Below are positions 42,640 through 54,144 of a DNA stretch of 64,000 bases, piece by piece. The position numbers and the translations under genes were made by a program. This DNA is from Durusdinium trenchii. Taxonomy: Eukaryota; Sar; Dinophyceae; Suessiales; Symbiodiniaceae. The notes under the pieces were generated by a model, which worked only from the letters and a program-made list of their open reading frames with translations, had not been told where the DNA came from and did no database searches. Location: contig CAXAMN010021362.1 in the NCBI GenBank assembly GCA_963970005.1, positions 365,750-429,749 of the forward strand, written 5' to 3'. Each line of letters starts with the position of its first letter. Positions within the stretch are counted from its first letter, which is position 1.

Positions 42640-45600
42640 ATGTCCATATTCTGGCTGTGCCTACTGCTGAGCGAAGTGCTTCGCCTGGATGCCGCGACGG
42701 AGATTGAGGGAACTGCGGACGGAGCGGACGCGGACGGAGAGGCCGCGTCCTGCGTGTCCATGGTGCAGAGACAAGCGCGGCCCGCTGGTCCAGGGCCCGC
42801 TGGTCGCGCAGCTTCGCTGGTAGAGAGACAGTCAACGGGTACAGGGCAACAACAATTGGTCCCATGGGAGGTGAACCGATATATCATGGCAAACTATCAC
42901 AAGGCAGGCGTGCTCCCTGGCATTGCAAGAGTTTTGCAGGGCAGATGTGTTAAAGATGTTGATTATGTTTTTTATTTTTTATCACGTACCATGACGTAAG
43001 ATGACGTGACCGGCAGGTGTTTCTAAAGGAGTCATATGTTTGTTGCTTGGCCCTTTTGTGCGCACATCTTCAGAACATGCATGACCTCCTGCGGCCCGAT
43101 CTCCGGTGGCGGTGACGGAACTCCGCTGAGGTTTCTGACGAAACAAATGCTTTTCCTGATCTTCAGCTCTATAGGAGCCAGTGCTTTTTGTTCATGCCAG
43201 TGCTCTCAGGTGCCTTTTAGGGAGCGGAATGGAGCCAGGTCAATGGGTGAAAGCTGAAATGGTAAATGACGAAAAGACGTTCCAAGGATGATCCATTTGC
43301 TGCAGGCCTGTGCTTCATCTCACCTCCACCTGGACCTGAGATAGGTTTCACGAGTCGGCTGTAGTAGAAGGCGTGTCCTTTTTTCCCCAACAGCACCCGG
43401 AGAACTTCGGAATTCCCCCCAACGACCCCCGAAGTGCCGCCCATGGGTTTCATGTTCGTCTCCAGTCTCCTGGCCTCGCAGGGTTTCACCTCACATCCAC
43501 GACCTGTTTGGGACTGACGGCGTATGCCGCCCCAGAAAGACCCGACCCCCCCCTTTTCCACCGCCCCTGGCCGTATTGAAACGGCCGTCCTATGGCCCCC
43601 CGTGCCGTCGCGCGACACTCACAGGAGCCGGATGGGAAGTGCAGGGCTTGGTGGAGTATCCGTGTCTCCTGGCATGGTGGGGCCGTGTGTTGGATGTTCG
43701 CAAGGACTGGTTGAAGCCAATTTAATGTCCAGAAAACTTGGGCAGCCTCTTCTCCACGAACGGAACTCCAGGAAGTGAGGATCTACGGTTGACGGGGAGA
43801 GCATCATGTTGCAGCTCAGGCTACAATATTTGCAACAAGACCAACGCCCCCATCCGGGAGTTCACCGACAACTTCAACAAATCCTTGGCCGAACTGGAAC
43901 GGAAGAAGTCCTCCAAGCGCTTGTTGATCGCAGGCGCGTTGACGCGGCGTCATGCGGTGTCGACTGGGCGTGCCCAGTGGGGTTGATGCGACTGCGACTT
44001 CTCTTGAGTTGGTTCACTAGTATTTGGGGGTTGTCCGCAATGGTGTGTGTGTGTGTGTGCACCTGATGTCCTGCACTGCCAATAGGAGCGTTTGGTCCGA
44101 CCATGATATTTTGTGATGTCACCACTGAGCAGTTCGAACCCCGATCACGACACGATGTCTGGAGACGACACGATTTCTGCATACACCACATCCGCTTCAC
44201 TTCTTCATCACGCCGCATCATCACACATCCAAGTCTTTTCCGCAGGCATGGTGCGAGATCCACTGGAAATGGTGGCTTCTGCTTATTGCTACCACCATTC
44301 CGGGCAGGAGACGAGCGGATCGGTCCCCGAAGGCGAAGAAGAGCCCCATGACTTGGCCGATGTTTGTCGAGCACATTCATCTCTACAGACATGTCTAGAG
44401 TCTAGACTATTGAATACATTTGTGACAAAAAAAACTAATTTTAGAATGTATATTGTATAGTTATAATATAGCTTATGGTGTATATTACATTTAAACTATT
44501 TATGCATAATTTATACTTATGCATCCCACCGATAGCATTGGGAAAGGGTTTGGCTTTGGCATGCTTTTGCCCCTGTAGGCGCTGAGGTTTGTTGGGGAAC
44601 AGGGATTTGTTGGATTTATGCGCAGCAGGGTTCATGACTTGACCCCCTTCCTGTTCCAAGTCAGTTCCTCAAGAACAACGCGTTTGTGGCGTTACCACCA
44701 GCAAACCAAACACAGCATGACAAGACGGTCATGGACCTTCCAGCCTCCATTCCAGAATCTTGCGCACTATCAAGCTGGTTCCACCACCCCACTTTCCTCC
44801 TCACCGGGTCGCTCCTGTAGCGGCCGCCACCTCGTTCTGGAACGCGAATTCAGCTCGTTTCGGAACGCGGATTCGGATCGTTTCGGAACGCGGGCCAAAT
44901 GGTCTCTGGGAAGTGGTTTCTGGGAAGTGGTTTCTGGGACTGGTTTCTGGGGACTGGTTTCTGGGAAGTGGCTTCTGGGGAGTGGTTTCTGGGGACTGGT
45001 TTCTGGCAAGTGTTTTTCGGGGGAGTGGTGAAGGCCTAAGCCCAACCCAAAGACATCCTAAAGAAGTGAAGCCATAAGGCAAGCCAAAAGAGATAAAGAC
45101 GCAAAACCCTAAGCCCAAGCACAAGAAACCCTAAAGGAGTGAAGCCCTAAGCAAAACCAAAAAAGACCCTAAAGAAGTGAAGCCCTGAGTCAAACCCAAA
45201 GACATCCTAAAGCAGCAAAGCCCTAAGCCAAACCAACCAGAGACCCTAAAGAAGTGAAGCCCTAAGTCCCTCACAAGTGAAGGCCTAGGTCCAACCCAAA
45301 GACATCCTAAAGAAGCAAGGCCCTAAGGCAAACCAAAAGAAACCCAACGGCTCACTTTTGGAGGAAGTCTGGTATGAAACGCTCGTTCCGGAGACTTGCG
45401 CGGCTCACTTTTGGAGGAAGTCTCATACGAAACGCTCATTCTGGAGACAAGCGCAGCTCACTTTTGGAGGAAGTCTCGTACGAAACGCTCATTTTCACTA
45501 GCAAATGATGCCTTCGAAGCACTACCGAAGGATGCGTGTTCCAAAATGATCCGCGAAACTGGTGTCAGACTGCAGTCCCGGAGAGTTTTCTTGTCCTCGT

Positions 45601-48600
45601 GTTCCAAAATGATCCGTTTCTGGGTTCCAAAATGATCCGGGTGCCCCTGTAGCCCCACGTCTTGGTTCTTCCAGGAGAGGGGCAACCAGTTGTTTCCCGT
45701 TTGGGACCTCATGAAGATGGGCCATCGAGAGGGCACCGACCTCAGTCGACCCAAACACCCGGCGCCGCCTGGCGCTCGACGCAAACGGATCCCGTCGCCC
45801 TTTGGAGATCCAACGGGATCCGCATGGAGCAGGGAGAGGTGCGGAACGTGGTAGAGCCGTTGGGTCGGACAGGGCGGGCCTCAAGTCACAAAGGGCCGGG
45901 TGAACATGGGTGAACAGTTGGGGGAGTTGCAGATTCGAGAGATTGGAGGAATGGAGTCGCATCTGAGTTTGAGTACTGACGGAGGTCGCGGATCGATGTG
46001 TTGAAGGGGCGCCCATGCGACGTGAGGCACCCAGCTTTGTGCAGAAAGGCTGCTCCCACTGGTCGTGCCTGGGCAGGGACCTGGCGGCCGGTTCATGGTA
46101 CGACGATTGGACCTCTCTTCCCATGTTGCTGACACTTTCAGTGAAAGTCCCAGGTGTCAGCCATATATCAGGGGAGATTTGTGCAAAAGATTCCTGGAAA
46201 AAAGAACTGCCGTGATTCTAGTCTGGGGAGTTGCCCTTTGCATTTGGCGTGTGCTCTGACCTGGGAGATTTCTTTGAGGCTAAAGAACCATGAGGGCATT
46301 CATGTGTGTCGTGTGTATAGTATACGAAGAGTGTTGCTGCACGTCCTGTTCTGCCGCATGATTGATCCAATGAGCTATGATATATGTGCCGTATCTATTT
46401 GCTGTAGAGGATTGTAGAGGTATATATATATACTGTATATATATATAGTTGCATTATATACACACACCACACTTGTTGATTTGCGGCGCTGTTTGAAGTT
46501 CGATTTGCTACGTTGCTGTTGTATAACTGCATTCCAAATTCCGAATTCCCTTCCTTTTCTTGTTTCCGTTTGATTCCTGTGATGTGTTGATGTTCGCTAC
46601 CAAGACTCACTCCACGGGTGCCTGCACCGTTTGGCTCGCTCGGTGCCCGAGGAATGGATGGCGGACACCTTCGCCCAGCCAGACCCGGAGACCCTGCGCG
46701 CCTGGGCGACGCCGGCGGTTGGTTTCTGATTTGGAGACTGGTCACCGGCGTGGTCCCAATCAGGTCTATCAAGCAACAGTTATATAGATTTTTTCATGAT
46801 CTCTCTATATCACTCTTATCCAGGAAACGTGGATACATGTTTAAAACCTTTTTGGGGGGATTGGTTTCCCAACCACGGAAAGAGGCTGAACCTGCGAAGC
46901 ACCAAAAGTTCCAGGGATCTGCGCTCGGGGAGTGTGCCTGACACGGTCACAGCTCGGCTCGGCTCGCTGCCTTCAGACACAACCAACCAACCTTGTTTCC
47001 TCTTTTTGGAGTCATGGGTGAATGGTCTGGGATGGTATGGACCCTGGCCCCGTTGTTACACTCACTTGTTTTATAGTTAACGTGATTTCATGTGTTGGCA
47101 CCATGTCCTCTCCAAAATGACATACAATAAAAGAAACAAGCTGTTTCTTCTTGGGTCATGTGGCACTATGTATCAATGGACATGCCATGTGTTTTTTTCC
47201 ATGCCATCTCATTCTGCGCCCAGGCATCGACTACGAGACCATCACCAGCTCGTCCGGTGCCTTCGATGCCGAGGTCCTCAAGCTGCCACTGGGCACCGAG
47301 CGTCAGCCGAGGGCGGGAGAAAGGTCCTCAACGGGTTGATCAGTCAGTTGGAGGATCAGCGGAGATCTCAAAGGTTTGTTTGGTCAAAAGCAACAGGTTG
47401 GACCTAGCGTGGATCAATTTTTGCATAGTTTTCGCAATGTTTTGCAAATCTCTTTGTTGAAGGGCTGGGAGTGCCTGATCCATGGAATTCCATGGACTGA
47501 TGTTGGAGAGCTGCACGTCGCTCGCGCAGCTGTACGAAGCAGGATTGTCCTGGATGTTGACACCAACTCTCAGTCATTCGCAGTGACCAACCCCAGTCAT
47601 CCTTACGGACGTGTGAGGGCTCCTTCCACTCCTCAGGTTCGGTCTGGACTCGACTGGCTGGCACCCGGGACTTGGGTCGTCCCACCGAACCTGAGAAGGT
47701 ATGACTGGAGCCCTACAAATTGCAAAGGCTGCAGTCCATGGCTTGGATTTGGATGATTATGATTGATTGTGTGTCCGTGAGTCCCTTGTATTTGTATGCA
47801 CTTCCTGGACCCTGGACAGAACCCGGTGAAATGGGACACAGCAACATCGATTATAAGGGAGATAGGGTGTCCAAGAAATGCATTCAGACGAAACCCCAGA
47901 TTTGTCATGACAGAGTAGATCACCCAAATTTGCTACCCAAATCCTTCTGCTGGGAGTGGATGGCAGAATCCTTCACCCCCTCAAAAGTCGCCTTCGGGGA
48001 GAGTGGATGGCAGAAGGCTGGAACACTACTTTGGTGCTGGCGAAGAGTTCATCACTGCAGAGCAGCGGCAGAGGATCCTTTGGAATACACAGGTGCCGTT
48101 CAACCGGCTCGCGCAGCGATCTGCATCGCACACCCTGTGGACACGCCAAAAGCGCAAGAGGAGGAACATGCGCAAACCATCCTATTACATCAGGTATTTG
48201 TTCGAAGATGGGCCTCGGACCAATCTATCACTGAATGGAGTTGAACGTCAAATGCAATGAATGGAAGCTATATATATATATATAGAGAAAGTTGCAGGTA
48301 CCATAGGGAACCCGTTCACAACCTGGTGGTGGTCGGACTCGGACCTCTGCTGAACCCGTCCTCGCGAAGCGACCGCGCGAGTGGCGGGTCCTCATGACCG
48401 GGACGACCCCGTCGGTGAGGGGTTCTCGTCTTTGTGTGTCTTGGTCCCTTAGACAATATCGTCGACTGCTTTAACCTGGATCACGTGGAAAAATGGTGGC
48501 TAGAGCGATGCAAGCCTTGCCGTTTGTACATGAAACATGTGAATATATATATATATGAATACTGTATATTAGTGCCAACGAACTAACCTGAAAGCCCTTG

Positions 48601-49279
48601 TCGGATGCCTGTCCCATGTAAACATTTCTTGTAAACAAACGAGTAGATTTGGATAGATTTGGGATTTGTTGCATTTGCTGTTGGCCATGTAAGGACTCCG
48701 AAACTCATCCAGGCTTCAAAGAGCCAGCTCACTCGGTTCCCCCACTACGGTGTCACGATGGGCCTTTCAGGAACAATGGTCTGTTCTAGGCATCACTAAT
48801 CTTGGAAAGGCCCTACTACATGTAACATGTTTGTCTTTGCGTTCGGCGTGAACGGCGTAACCCGCGAAGAATGCGCCAAAGACCCGCGACCGGTTGAGGT
48901 CTTGGACCTGAATCGCTATCCCAACAACAGCAACACCATGGTCGAACGAGGCGCGGAGGGTCCAAGGTATGCCAAGGTCCGGTCCGATGATGGAACACAC
49001 AGATATCCCTTCGCGGAAGACAGGGAAAAGTCTTTATATAAAGCCTTAGGATGGTCGATTTGGCCTGCTTGGGCAGTTGCTAGCTGCTAGTTGCTATGCA
49101 AAGATAATTAATGTCCATTTTGCAGCCCAAACCCTGCATGCTTGCGAGGAGGGAAGGAGCACAAGAGTAATGAAGAGTGTGTGGCGACGGCGCGCTCTGC
49201 GGTCATGCTCTTGGACGGCGGGCTTCTGAGGAAATTCCAAGCGCTCCAGCAGAAGTTGGGCTATAGAGTATGGACCTGA
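42640..49279 (+). CDS. Membrane-anchored sulfotransferase-like protein, multi-exon
   Basis: Transfers sulfate from PAPS to an unknown acceptor; probably Golgi/ER lumenal (inferred). Exon chain: 42640-about 42800 (MSIFWLCLLLSEVLRLDA hydrophobic anchor, then CVSMVQRQ), 42871-42909 (VNRYIMANYHKAG, the 5'-phosphosulfate loop with its Lys), 43074-43111 (NMHDLLRPDLRW), about 43394-43480, 43815-43933 (SGYNICNKTNAPIREFTDNF then NKSLAELERKKSSKRLLIA), 44246-44361 (GMVRDPLEMVASAYCYHHSG then QE; 3'-phosphate loop with Arg and Ser), about 45667-45835, about 46600-46730 (SVPEEWMADTFAQPDPETLR), 47224-47323 (FDAEVLKLPLGTERQ), 48017-48193 (LEHYFGAGEEFITAEQRQRI), about 48850-48966 and 49126-49279 (terminal, RKFQALQQKLGYRVWT). 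Joins 43933/44246 and 47323/48017 are in phase. Others are unproven, and the exon near 43.4 kb does not fit both sides. A partial second copy lies at 53.8 kb. Confidence 0.7.
42871..42909 (+). CDS. Sulfotransferase exon 2: PAPS 5'-phosphosulfate loop
   Basis: VNRYIMANYHKAG between GGGAG and GGC-GTGCTC. The same 13-codon block occurs at 54106-54144 in the paralogue with the same borders, which supports the exon edges. The YHKAG loop corresponds to the KxGT loop of sulfotransferases. Confidence 0.75.
43815..43933 (+). CDS. Sulfotransferase exon, middle segment
   Basis: SGYNICNKTNAPIREFTDNF then NKSLAELERKKSSKRLLIA, leaving one base at a GC donor (GCAG then GCGCGT) that completes Gly with the next exon. 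The KRLLIAG strand leads directly into the 3'-phosphate motif. Confidence 0.75.
44041..44062 (+). repeat. (GT)n run
   Basis: GTGTGTGTGTGTGTG in the intron between the two best sulfotransferase exons. Confidence 0.7.
44246..44361 (+). CDS. Sulfotransferase exon: PAPS 3'-phosphate motif
   Basis: GMVRDPLEMVASAYCYHHSG then QETSGSVPEGEEEPHDLAD after CCGCAG. The pattern VRDP.E...SAY.YH is the classic sulfotransferase 3'-phosphate-binding signature. The 3' edge (before GTTTGT) is approximate. Confidence 0.8.
44830..45030 (+). repeat. Two adjacent minisatellites
   Basis: 44,834-44,893: three copies of (G)TTTCGGAACGCGGATTC(G)-like units. 44,901-45,015: TGGTTTCTGGGAAG / TGGTTTCTGGGGAC units, about 15 bases, eight or more copies. 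Intronic. Confidence 0.8.
45030..45350 (+). repeat. Minisatellite with spaced CCCTAA motifs
   Basis: Units of about 45-50 bases built from GAAGTGAAGCCCTAAGCC, AAACCAAA and (GA/AA)CCCTAAAGAAG or CATCCTAAAGAAG. CCCTAA recurs about nine times with even spacing. CCCTAAA is the complement of the TTTAGGG telomere repeat reported for dinoflagellates, but here it is never in tandem. Confidence 0.75.
45350..45650 (+). repeat. Two further minisatellites
   Basis: 45,353-45,497: three ~50-bp units GGCTCACTTTTGGAGGAAGT...ACGAAACGCTCATTC. 45,537-45,640: three copies of GTTCCAAAATGATCCG at uneven spacing. All in the same intron of the sulfotransferase gene. Confidence 0.8.
47224..47323 (+). CDS. Sulfotransferase exon
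   Basis: IDYETITSSSGAFDAEVLKL then PLGTERQPRAGE from GCCCAG to AAAG-GTCCTC, phase 2. It joins in phase to the exon at 48017 (GER-LEHYFGAG). Confidence 0.65.
48017..48193 (+). CDS. Sulfotransferase exon, C-terminal part
   Basis: LEHYFGAGEEFITAEQRQRI, LWNTQVPFNRLAQRSASHTL, WTRQKRKRRNMRKPSYYI, ending CAG-GTATTT. Clear coding character with a basic KR-rich segment. Confidence 0.7.
49126..49279 (+). CDS. Terminal exon of the sulfotransferase-like gene
   Basis: PNPACLRGGKEHKSNEECVA, TARSAVMLLDGGLLRKFQAL, QQKLGYRVWT and TGA at 49,277-49,279, after TTTTGCAG. A long amphipathic helix near the end is usual for sulfotransferase C-termini. Assignment to this gene is by position. Confidence 0.6.
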
Positions 49280-49855
49280 GATGAGGAGATGAGTCCTTTA
49301 GCGAACCATGCGAAGCCATCCGCTGTCGACTGACATGGTCATCCGCTGTCGATCTTGGGCCCCGGGTTGTGACCCCGCGCCGCTGTGCCGAAGAAAAGGG
49401 GGGAGACGAGTGAGTTGCGCCGACCTTGTTCGTGAGTTGAGAGTCCCACTGCGGCCAAGGTGTTGTCAGGATTCTCACGTAAATAAGCGTTGCATGAAAT
49501 CGCGCACCACCGTCCAAATCAAGTGGCGGATGAACAAGGAATAACAAGGACAACCATGGCTGCATAGTGTGCGATCCAATTATGCATCACCAAGTCTTGT
49601 GGATGACCTATAGATCTTTAATTAACAAAACAAGGGTCATGAAGGATCAACCGGAAAAACAAGGATAGACATAAAGGAGAGACACCTGTAGAATCCTCAA
49701 GGTGAAACACGCCCGCACCACACACATAAAACTGTTCATCACTCTTTTATAGGTCCCGTGAACCGTGTAACAGTGTATGACCCCCCAAACTGAAGTGTTC
49801 ACCAAACTTGAAACTAATCATATCCCATTCCGTTCTTTCTTCCACATTTTCAGTA
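49280..49855 (+). other. Probable intergenic region
   Basis: No convincing exon. Small open frames on both strands around 49.3-49.55 kb lack splice borders. Confidence 0.4.
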
Positions 49856-52800
49856 GGGTCACCCATCCAGAAAAGACGCAACGACGTCGCCTCCACGTCC
49901 GTTGTTCCGCGTCCGTCCCCTTGCCGCTCGTCGAGGTACATGCCCGAGCCACTGGACCGTGCACGGGTCCTGGCCAAGGCGGACGAGGGACACACGTCGC
50001 GTGAACGTGAGCGCGGTCTGGGTGGACAACCACTCGATCTCTCTCTCTATCTCTCTCATTGGGGTGTGGCATAGAAGACACATGTTTAACATGCGTAACA
50101 TGACCACCCAAAAAGTGATTGTTTCATAAAACTACAGTAATGCTTAAGTGATTGGTTTTGTTGTGCCTGTATAGGTCGAGCCTTCGACTGGTGCGTTGAG
50201 CCCCCCGCACCATCTCCACAGGTTCGCCAACTCTTGCAAGAGCCGACCGGGCTGCTGATCATCGCCGACACGGCGCGGTGGAGACGTGGTGGAGACGCGC
50301 CCAGTGGAAGCGGTGGACGAAAAGGTTCGTGCACCATACTCATATATATATATATAATGTATATATAATATACATATATATATATATCAACATTATATAA
50401 GTATATACATATATTTTGTACATAATTTATATTATATAACTTGTGTATCTATTACTGTTGCATCATTATTATAGACTCGAGGCTCCAGAGGCGCAGGCAC
50501 CTCTCCCCAGCTGGGTGAGATTCGGGACGTGTTCGGTTCCAGTTGTGTCTTCCACGTGGCTGCCAGGTGCCCACGCTTGGGAGGCGGCTGGGTTGATGGA
50601 CTCGTTGGCTGACGGATCTGGATTCGAAGTGAAGGAAACCTCGGGCCAATCCGATCATTATCCAACCTCAGGCCAAAAGAAGCAGAATGGCAAAATCCTT
50701 CACATTTATGACAATAAGATGATTTCTGCATGAAAGAAACCGACGTCTTCGTGACACTTGGTTTCTGATTCCCAGCACGTCCCGTCCTGGTCACGTTTCT
50801 TCGGGCTTAGCGGACGCGCCAGGTATTCCGAGGGGTTGCCTCCATGGACTTCGACGGTGGAGGTGCGCCCGGACGTGGACCGTCGGTGGAAGGCTGTGCC
50901 GAAAAGCAGGATCCGGCTCACCCCATTTGGCTGAAGACATGTATGTCATGGAACCATGTACCTAACTTGGTATAAGAAGACACAAAAAACCTTGGATTCC
51001 AAGGTATATATGCCGAATCTTACAGTAAGTAGACATGATCATCATGTGCTTGATGTATTGAACTAATACGAATACGTGGTACCACGTATAATATATACTT
51101 ATACCATGTACTTTATACGTGGCTGATGTCATCACGTACTTAAAGTATTCGACACCATACCTTGGAATTCTTGGGTGCCGCCGTCGGGCCGGGCCGTCGT
51201 CCGACGCACTGATTACCTTTGATTTTCTTGACAAAAAATACTTCCTGCAGTGTGGCGGGGTGAATGTTTGGTCCGTGAGCTGGTCGACATATCCAAAACC
51301 AAACAAGATTTGGATGATGTTGGATGTATGATGATGTAGGATATGTATGCATCCTGAGGATTCATGAGGTGTCGGCTCTTCTGCTTTGTTTTGACTGGTC
51401 CAGGCTGCAGGCTACCGACTGCTCCATGACCCTCAGATGCACTTCTCCTCGAAGAGAGATCGGAGGCCGGCGGCTGAACCAACCAGGTACAAAGTGTGAA
51501 ATAGTGCGAAGATCAAGCTTTGCCTGAGAGACTCTTGAAAAAGCTTCAGTCGACAGCCTATATACATATATAATATACTTCAAAAGTTGAAAAAAAATCG
51601 ATAGACTCTGAGTCTGGGCCGTTTGGGTCCCGGGTGACCCGATGGTGTGCTTTTTTGCTCTTTTGCTCTCAGCGATGTTTGCTCTCCGCGTCCACGAACG
51701 AGTTCCCCAGCCCGACCGTTCGAAGCGAAGGAGTCCCCTGCATGGTACTCCTACAGCCCAGCACGTGCTTTTGTTTTTGTGGTTTTTAGAGACCAAAAGA
51801 AACCAGGAAAGATCTCAGCACCACTGAGTTAAGGGTATTTCATTTAGACATTCCCCCCGTCCCCCAGAGCCACCGGAAATCCGTGGTGGGTTGCGAAACA
51901 GCCAGCTGCTAACTAGCAGCACGACCGGAGCGAGGACCGGTGTGGTGAACCGCGCCAGCTGCTTCTCTTTCGCAGTCTCTGGAGGTGCGGCACAGGCTTT
52001 GCTCAGCTGCTAGGTTTGGGATGTGAATGTGGAGAGACATGATTTGGATCAGTTTTGCCCCACCTGTCAGGTGAGGATGGGGATCTCTCGAAGTGGAGCA
52101 AGTTATTTACAGCAAGCCTTATCATTAACCTTCCAAGATGAGTTAAAGCTTGGCATGTTGACAAAAAGATGCTAAAACATGCTAAAACCATCTCATGCTA
52201 GAATTATGAAGGGCGGTTGGAATTACCACATGGGTTTTGTAGCATCCCCTCTTCTCTTCTCAAGCTCCAACTCCAGACCTGGCCACTGTCCAGCTACGAC
52301 CAGGAGGTGGCGGTCCGCTCCTGGGTGTGCACCTTTTGGATGCGAACACTCAGGCGGAGGCAGGCGCGGTGAAACGAGGTGGACAGTTTTCCTTCCACGG
52401 CCGGGTCGATGGTTGTGAGATCCACGGCATGCTTTGGAAACCAGGTTAACTCTGAAACTCTTGTTGACTTATGTTCACTTGCTAGTTGATACATGTGGAT
52501 TCTGGGATTTGTTGAAAACACGGGTCTTCCGGACTGGGAGCGGCGCCGAAGACACGGAGGGCGAATTGGTTGTGGTACTCACACGTTGACTTTGTTTGTT
52601 GTGCCTTCCGTGTCTTCCGACTGGGTGTGTGCTCTGCCCTGGCGCCGCCTGCTCATCTCGGCGACGCCTCGTCGGACAAACTGCATATAGATCTCCAGAC
52701 AGGACATGCATTGGATTGTCGAGCTATGCACGGTTGTTGCCTTTGTTTGCGATGCTAGCAGAGGACGAGGGTCCAAGTTACGGCTTTTGAGCAAAAGCAA

Positions 52801-53081
52801 GGCCCCCAGAGGCCCCCAGAGTAGATAGGATTTGGCCTTCGCACGCTTCAGCTTTGCTGCTGGGGAACTATAGGGCTTGTGGGACTTGCAAAGGGCTCAC
52901 AGGCCTTGTCGAACCTCAAGATGCCTTAAGTTTTTGTCCGCCACCAACTCAGCAAGACGTGCAGGCGCTTCGAAGGCCTTCAAGGCCGCCTCCGGCCTTC
53001 CAAAAAGAAGCAGCGGTGCCCGTGGGGACAAATGATGCGGGAATCAATGTGAACATGGATTTCTTTGGAATTCTGCATTGA
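49856..53081 (+). CDS. Multi-exon gene (or two) of unknown function
   Basis: Exons in order: about 49875-50015 (YMPEPLDRARVLAKADEGHT), 50175-50323, about 50475-50600 (LGEIRDVFGSSCVFHVAARC), 50776-50934, about 51404-51486 (AAGYRLLHDPQMHFSSKRDR), about 51670-51760, about 51925-52010, 52277-52444, about 52530-52575 (GAEDTEGELVV), about 52610-52730 (GDASSDKLHIDLQTG) and about 52921-53081 (terminal). All have ordinary composition and AG acceptors. The block at 52.3 kb reads like a beta-rich domain. I recognise no family. The stop after 50934 might instead end one gene and open another. Confidence 0.5.
50175..50323 (+). CDS. Exon of the 49.9-53.1 kb gene
   Basis: GRAFDWCVEPPAPSPQVRQL, LQEPTGLLIIADTARWRRGG, DAPSGSGGRK, from TATAG to AAAG-GTTCGT. 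The TGLLIIAD strand suggests a folded alpha/beta domain. Confidence 0.65.
50776..50934 (+). CDS. Exon, possibly terminal
   Basis: HVPSWSRFFGLSGRARYSEG, LPPWTSTVEVRPDVDRRWKA, VPKSRIRLTPFG then TGA at 50,932-50,934, after TCCCAG. Good composition; either a last exon or one with a donor just before the stop. Confidence 0.6.
   Translation, partial: HVPSWSRFFGLSGRARYSEGLPPWTSTVEVRPDVDRRWKAVPKSRIRLTPFG
52277..52444 (+). CDS. Exon of the 49.9-53.1 kb gene
   Basis: LATVQLRPGGGGPLLGVHLL, DANTQAEAGAVKRGGQFSFH, GRVDGCEIHGMLWKP, from CTCCAG to CCAG-GTTAAC. Its length and alternating pattern suggest a beta-sandwich. This frame has no early ATG, so it is easily overlooked. Confidence 0.65.
52921..53081 (+). 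CDS. Terminal exon, unassigned
   Basis: FCPPPTQQDVQALRRPSRPP then PAFQKEAAVPVGTNDAGINV and NMDFFGILH, stop at 53,079-53,081. The upstream edge could be any of several AG sites between 52,918 and 52,970. Confidence 0.45.
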
Positions 53082-53811
53082 TGGCATGTGATGGCAGCTT
53101 TGGATTGGGTTAACACGTCACCCCATCATTCCGTTTGCACCACATCAATCTCCCAAAAAGGAATGAATTTAGTTTGATGCTTTTAATATTCAATACACCA
53201 GCAGTTCCAAAGGGGATGGAGGATAGGGGTGCCCCTGTCACATTCACCTACTGGATGGGACGAAACACCACCCAAGCTTTGTGACTCCTGGTGTAAACAA
53301 TCATAGAATATCATAGAGCAACATGTTTGTTTTGCATGTTGCTCTCTTTTTGGCATGTTGCGCTCCTTTATAAGTGCTCGTTGGCTGTTCCAGGAAGAAT
53401 CACATCGTTTTTGGTATTTCCTCCAGATGAACCCGTCGTTTCGCACCGGCTCCAAACCGGCGCAAACTGCCTCTTGCGCCGCTTTTTCGGCTGGTTTGGT
53501 TTGAAGGATCGAGCCGTGGTTGCTTATCGCTGGGGACATGAAATGTGAAGAATCCAAAGTCCTTGACCACGGTCGTGGCAAAATGACAAGCACTTTGTAC
53601 TAGTATGTTGGTTCTTGCCAGTTGGGGTTCCAAGAACTGTTCACTTCTTGGTATACACTGTAACAGGTTGTCCGACCGGGCGCCCACCAGTTAATTCTTG
53701 CGTCCTTGTGTTGCCTCCCAGTCATGAACCAGCCGGCTTGCAGGTTGACAATGGAAGGAGGCTCAGAAACATGTAGCTCGGGCTCAAGGAACCTCACTTG
53801 GCCCGGAGTGT

Positions 53812-54144
53812 CGATGTTCATATTCTGGCTATGCCTACTGCTGAGCCATGTGTGGCATGCCGTGAATGCTGGAACTGTCGGACCGTTGGGTGACGAGCAT
53901 GACCGCTGCGTCTCCATGGTCCAGAGGCAAAGCTCAGCGCGTTTCGCGCATGGACGGGTGACGGCCAGACCATGGGAGGCCAGACCAGCTTCGTGTCGGC
54001 CTTTTCGTGTCAAGCGAACCCCACCGGAGAAGTTGTCCCGTAAGAATGTGCTTGTTTTGCTGCTGGCAAGTCATGTTTTGGCATTTTACAACCACTTGGC
54101 GAAGGTGAACAACTATATTATGGCCTCATATCACAAGGCTGGCG
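53812..54144 (+). pseudogene. Second copy of the 5' end of the sulfotransferase gene
   Basis: MFIFWLCLLLSHVWHAVNAG and CVSMVQRQ, then VNNYIMASYHKAG at 54106-54144, mirror the first two exons of the gene at 42.6 kb. Identity extends upstream of the ATG (GGGCTCAAG(A/G)AACCTC(G/A)CTTGGCC), but the two leaders differ by two bases in length, so that part is probably untranslated. No middle, 3'-phosphate or C-terminal exon is visible downstream to the end of the window. Either a truncated duplicate or a gene whose remaining exons I cannot see. The long frame to 54,386 continues only as low-quality sequence. Confidence 0.6.

Noticed and set aside
45522-46124. 200-codon minus-strand frame
   Set aside because: Runs across a minisatellite and GC-rich plus-strand exons of the sulfotransferase gene; composition is Ser/Arg/Pro shadow-like.
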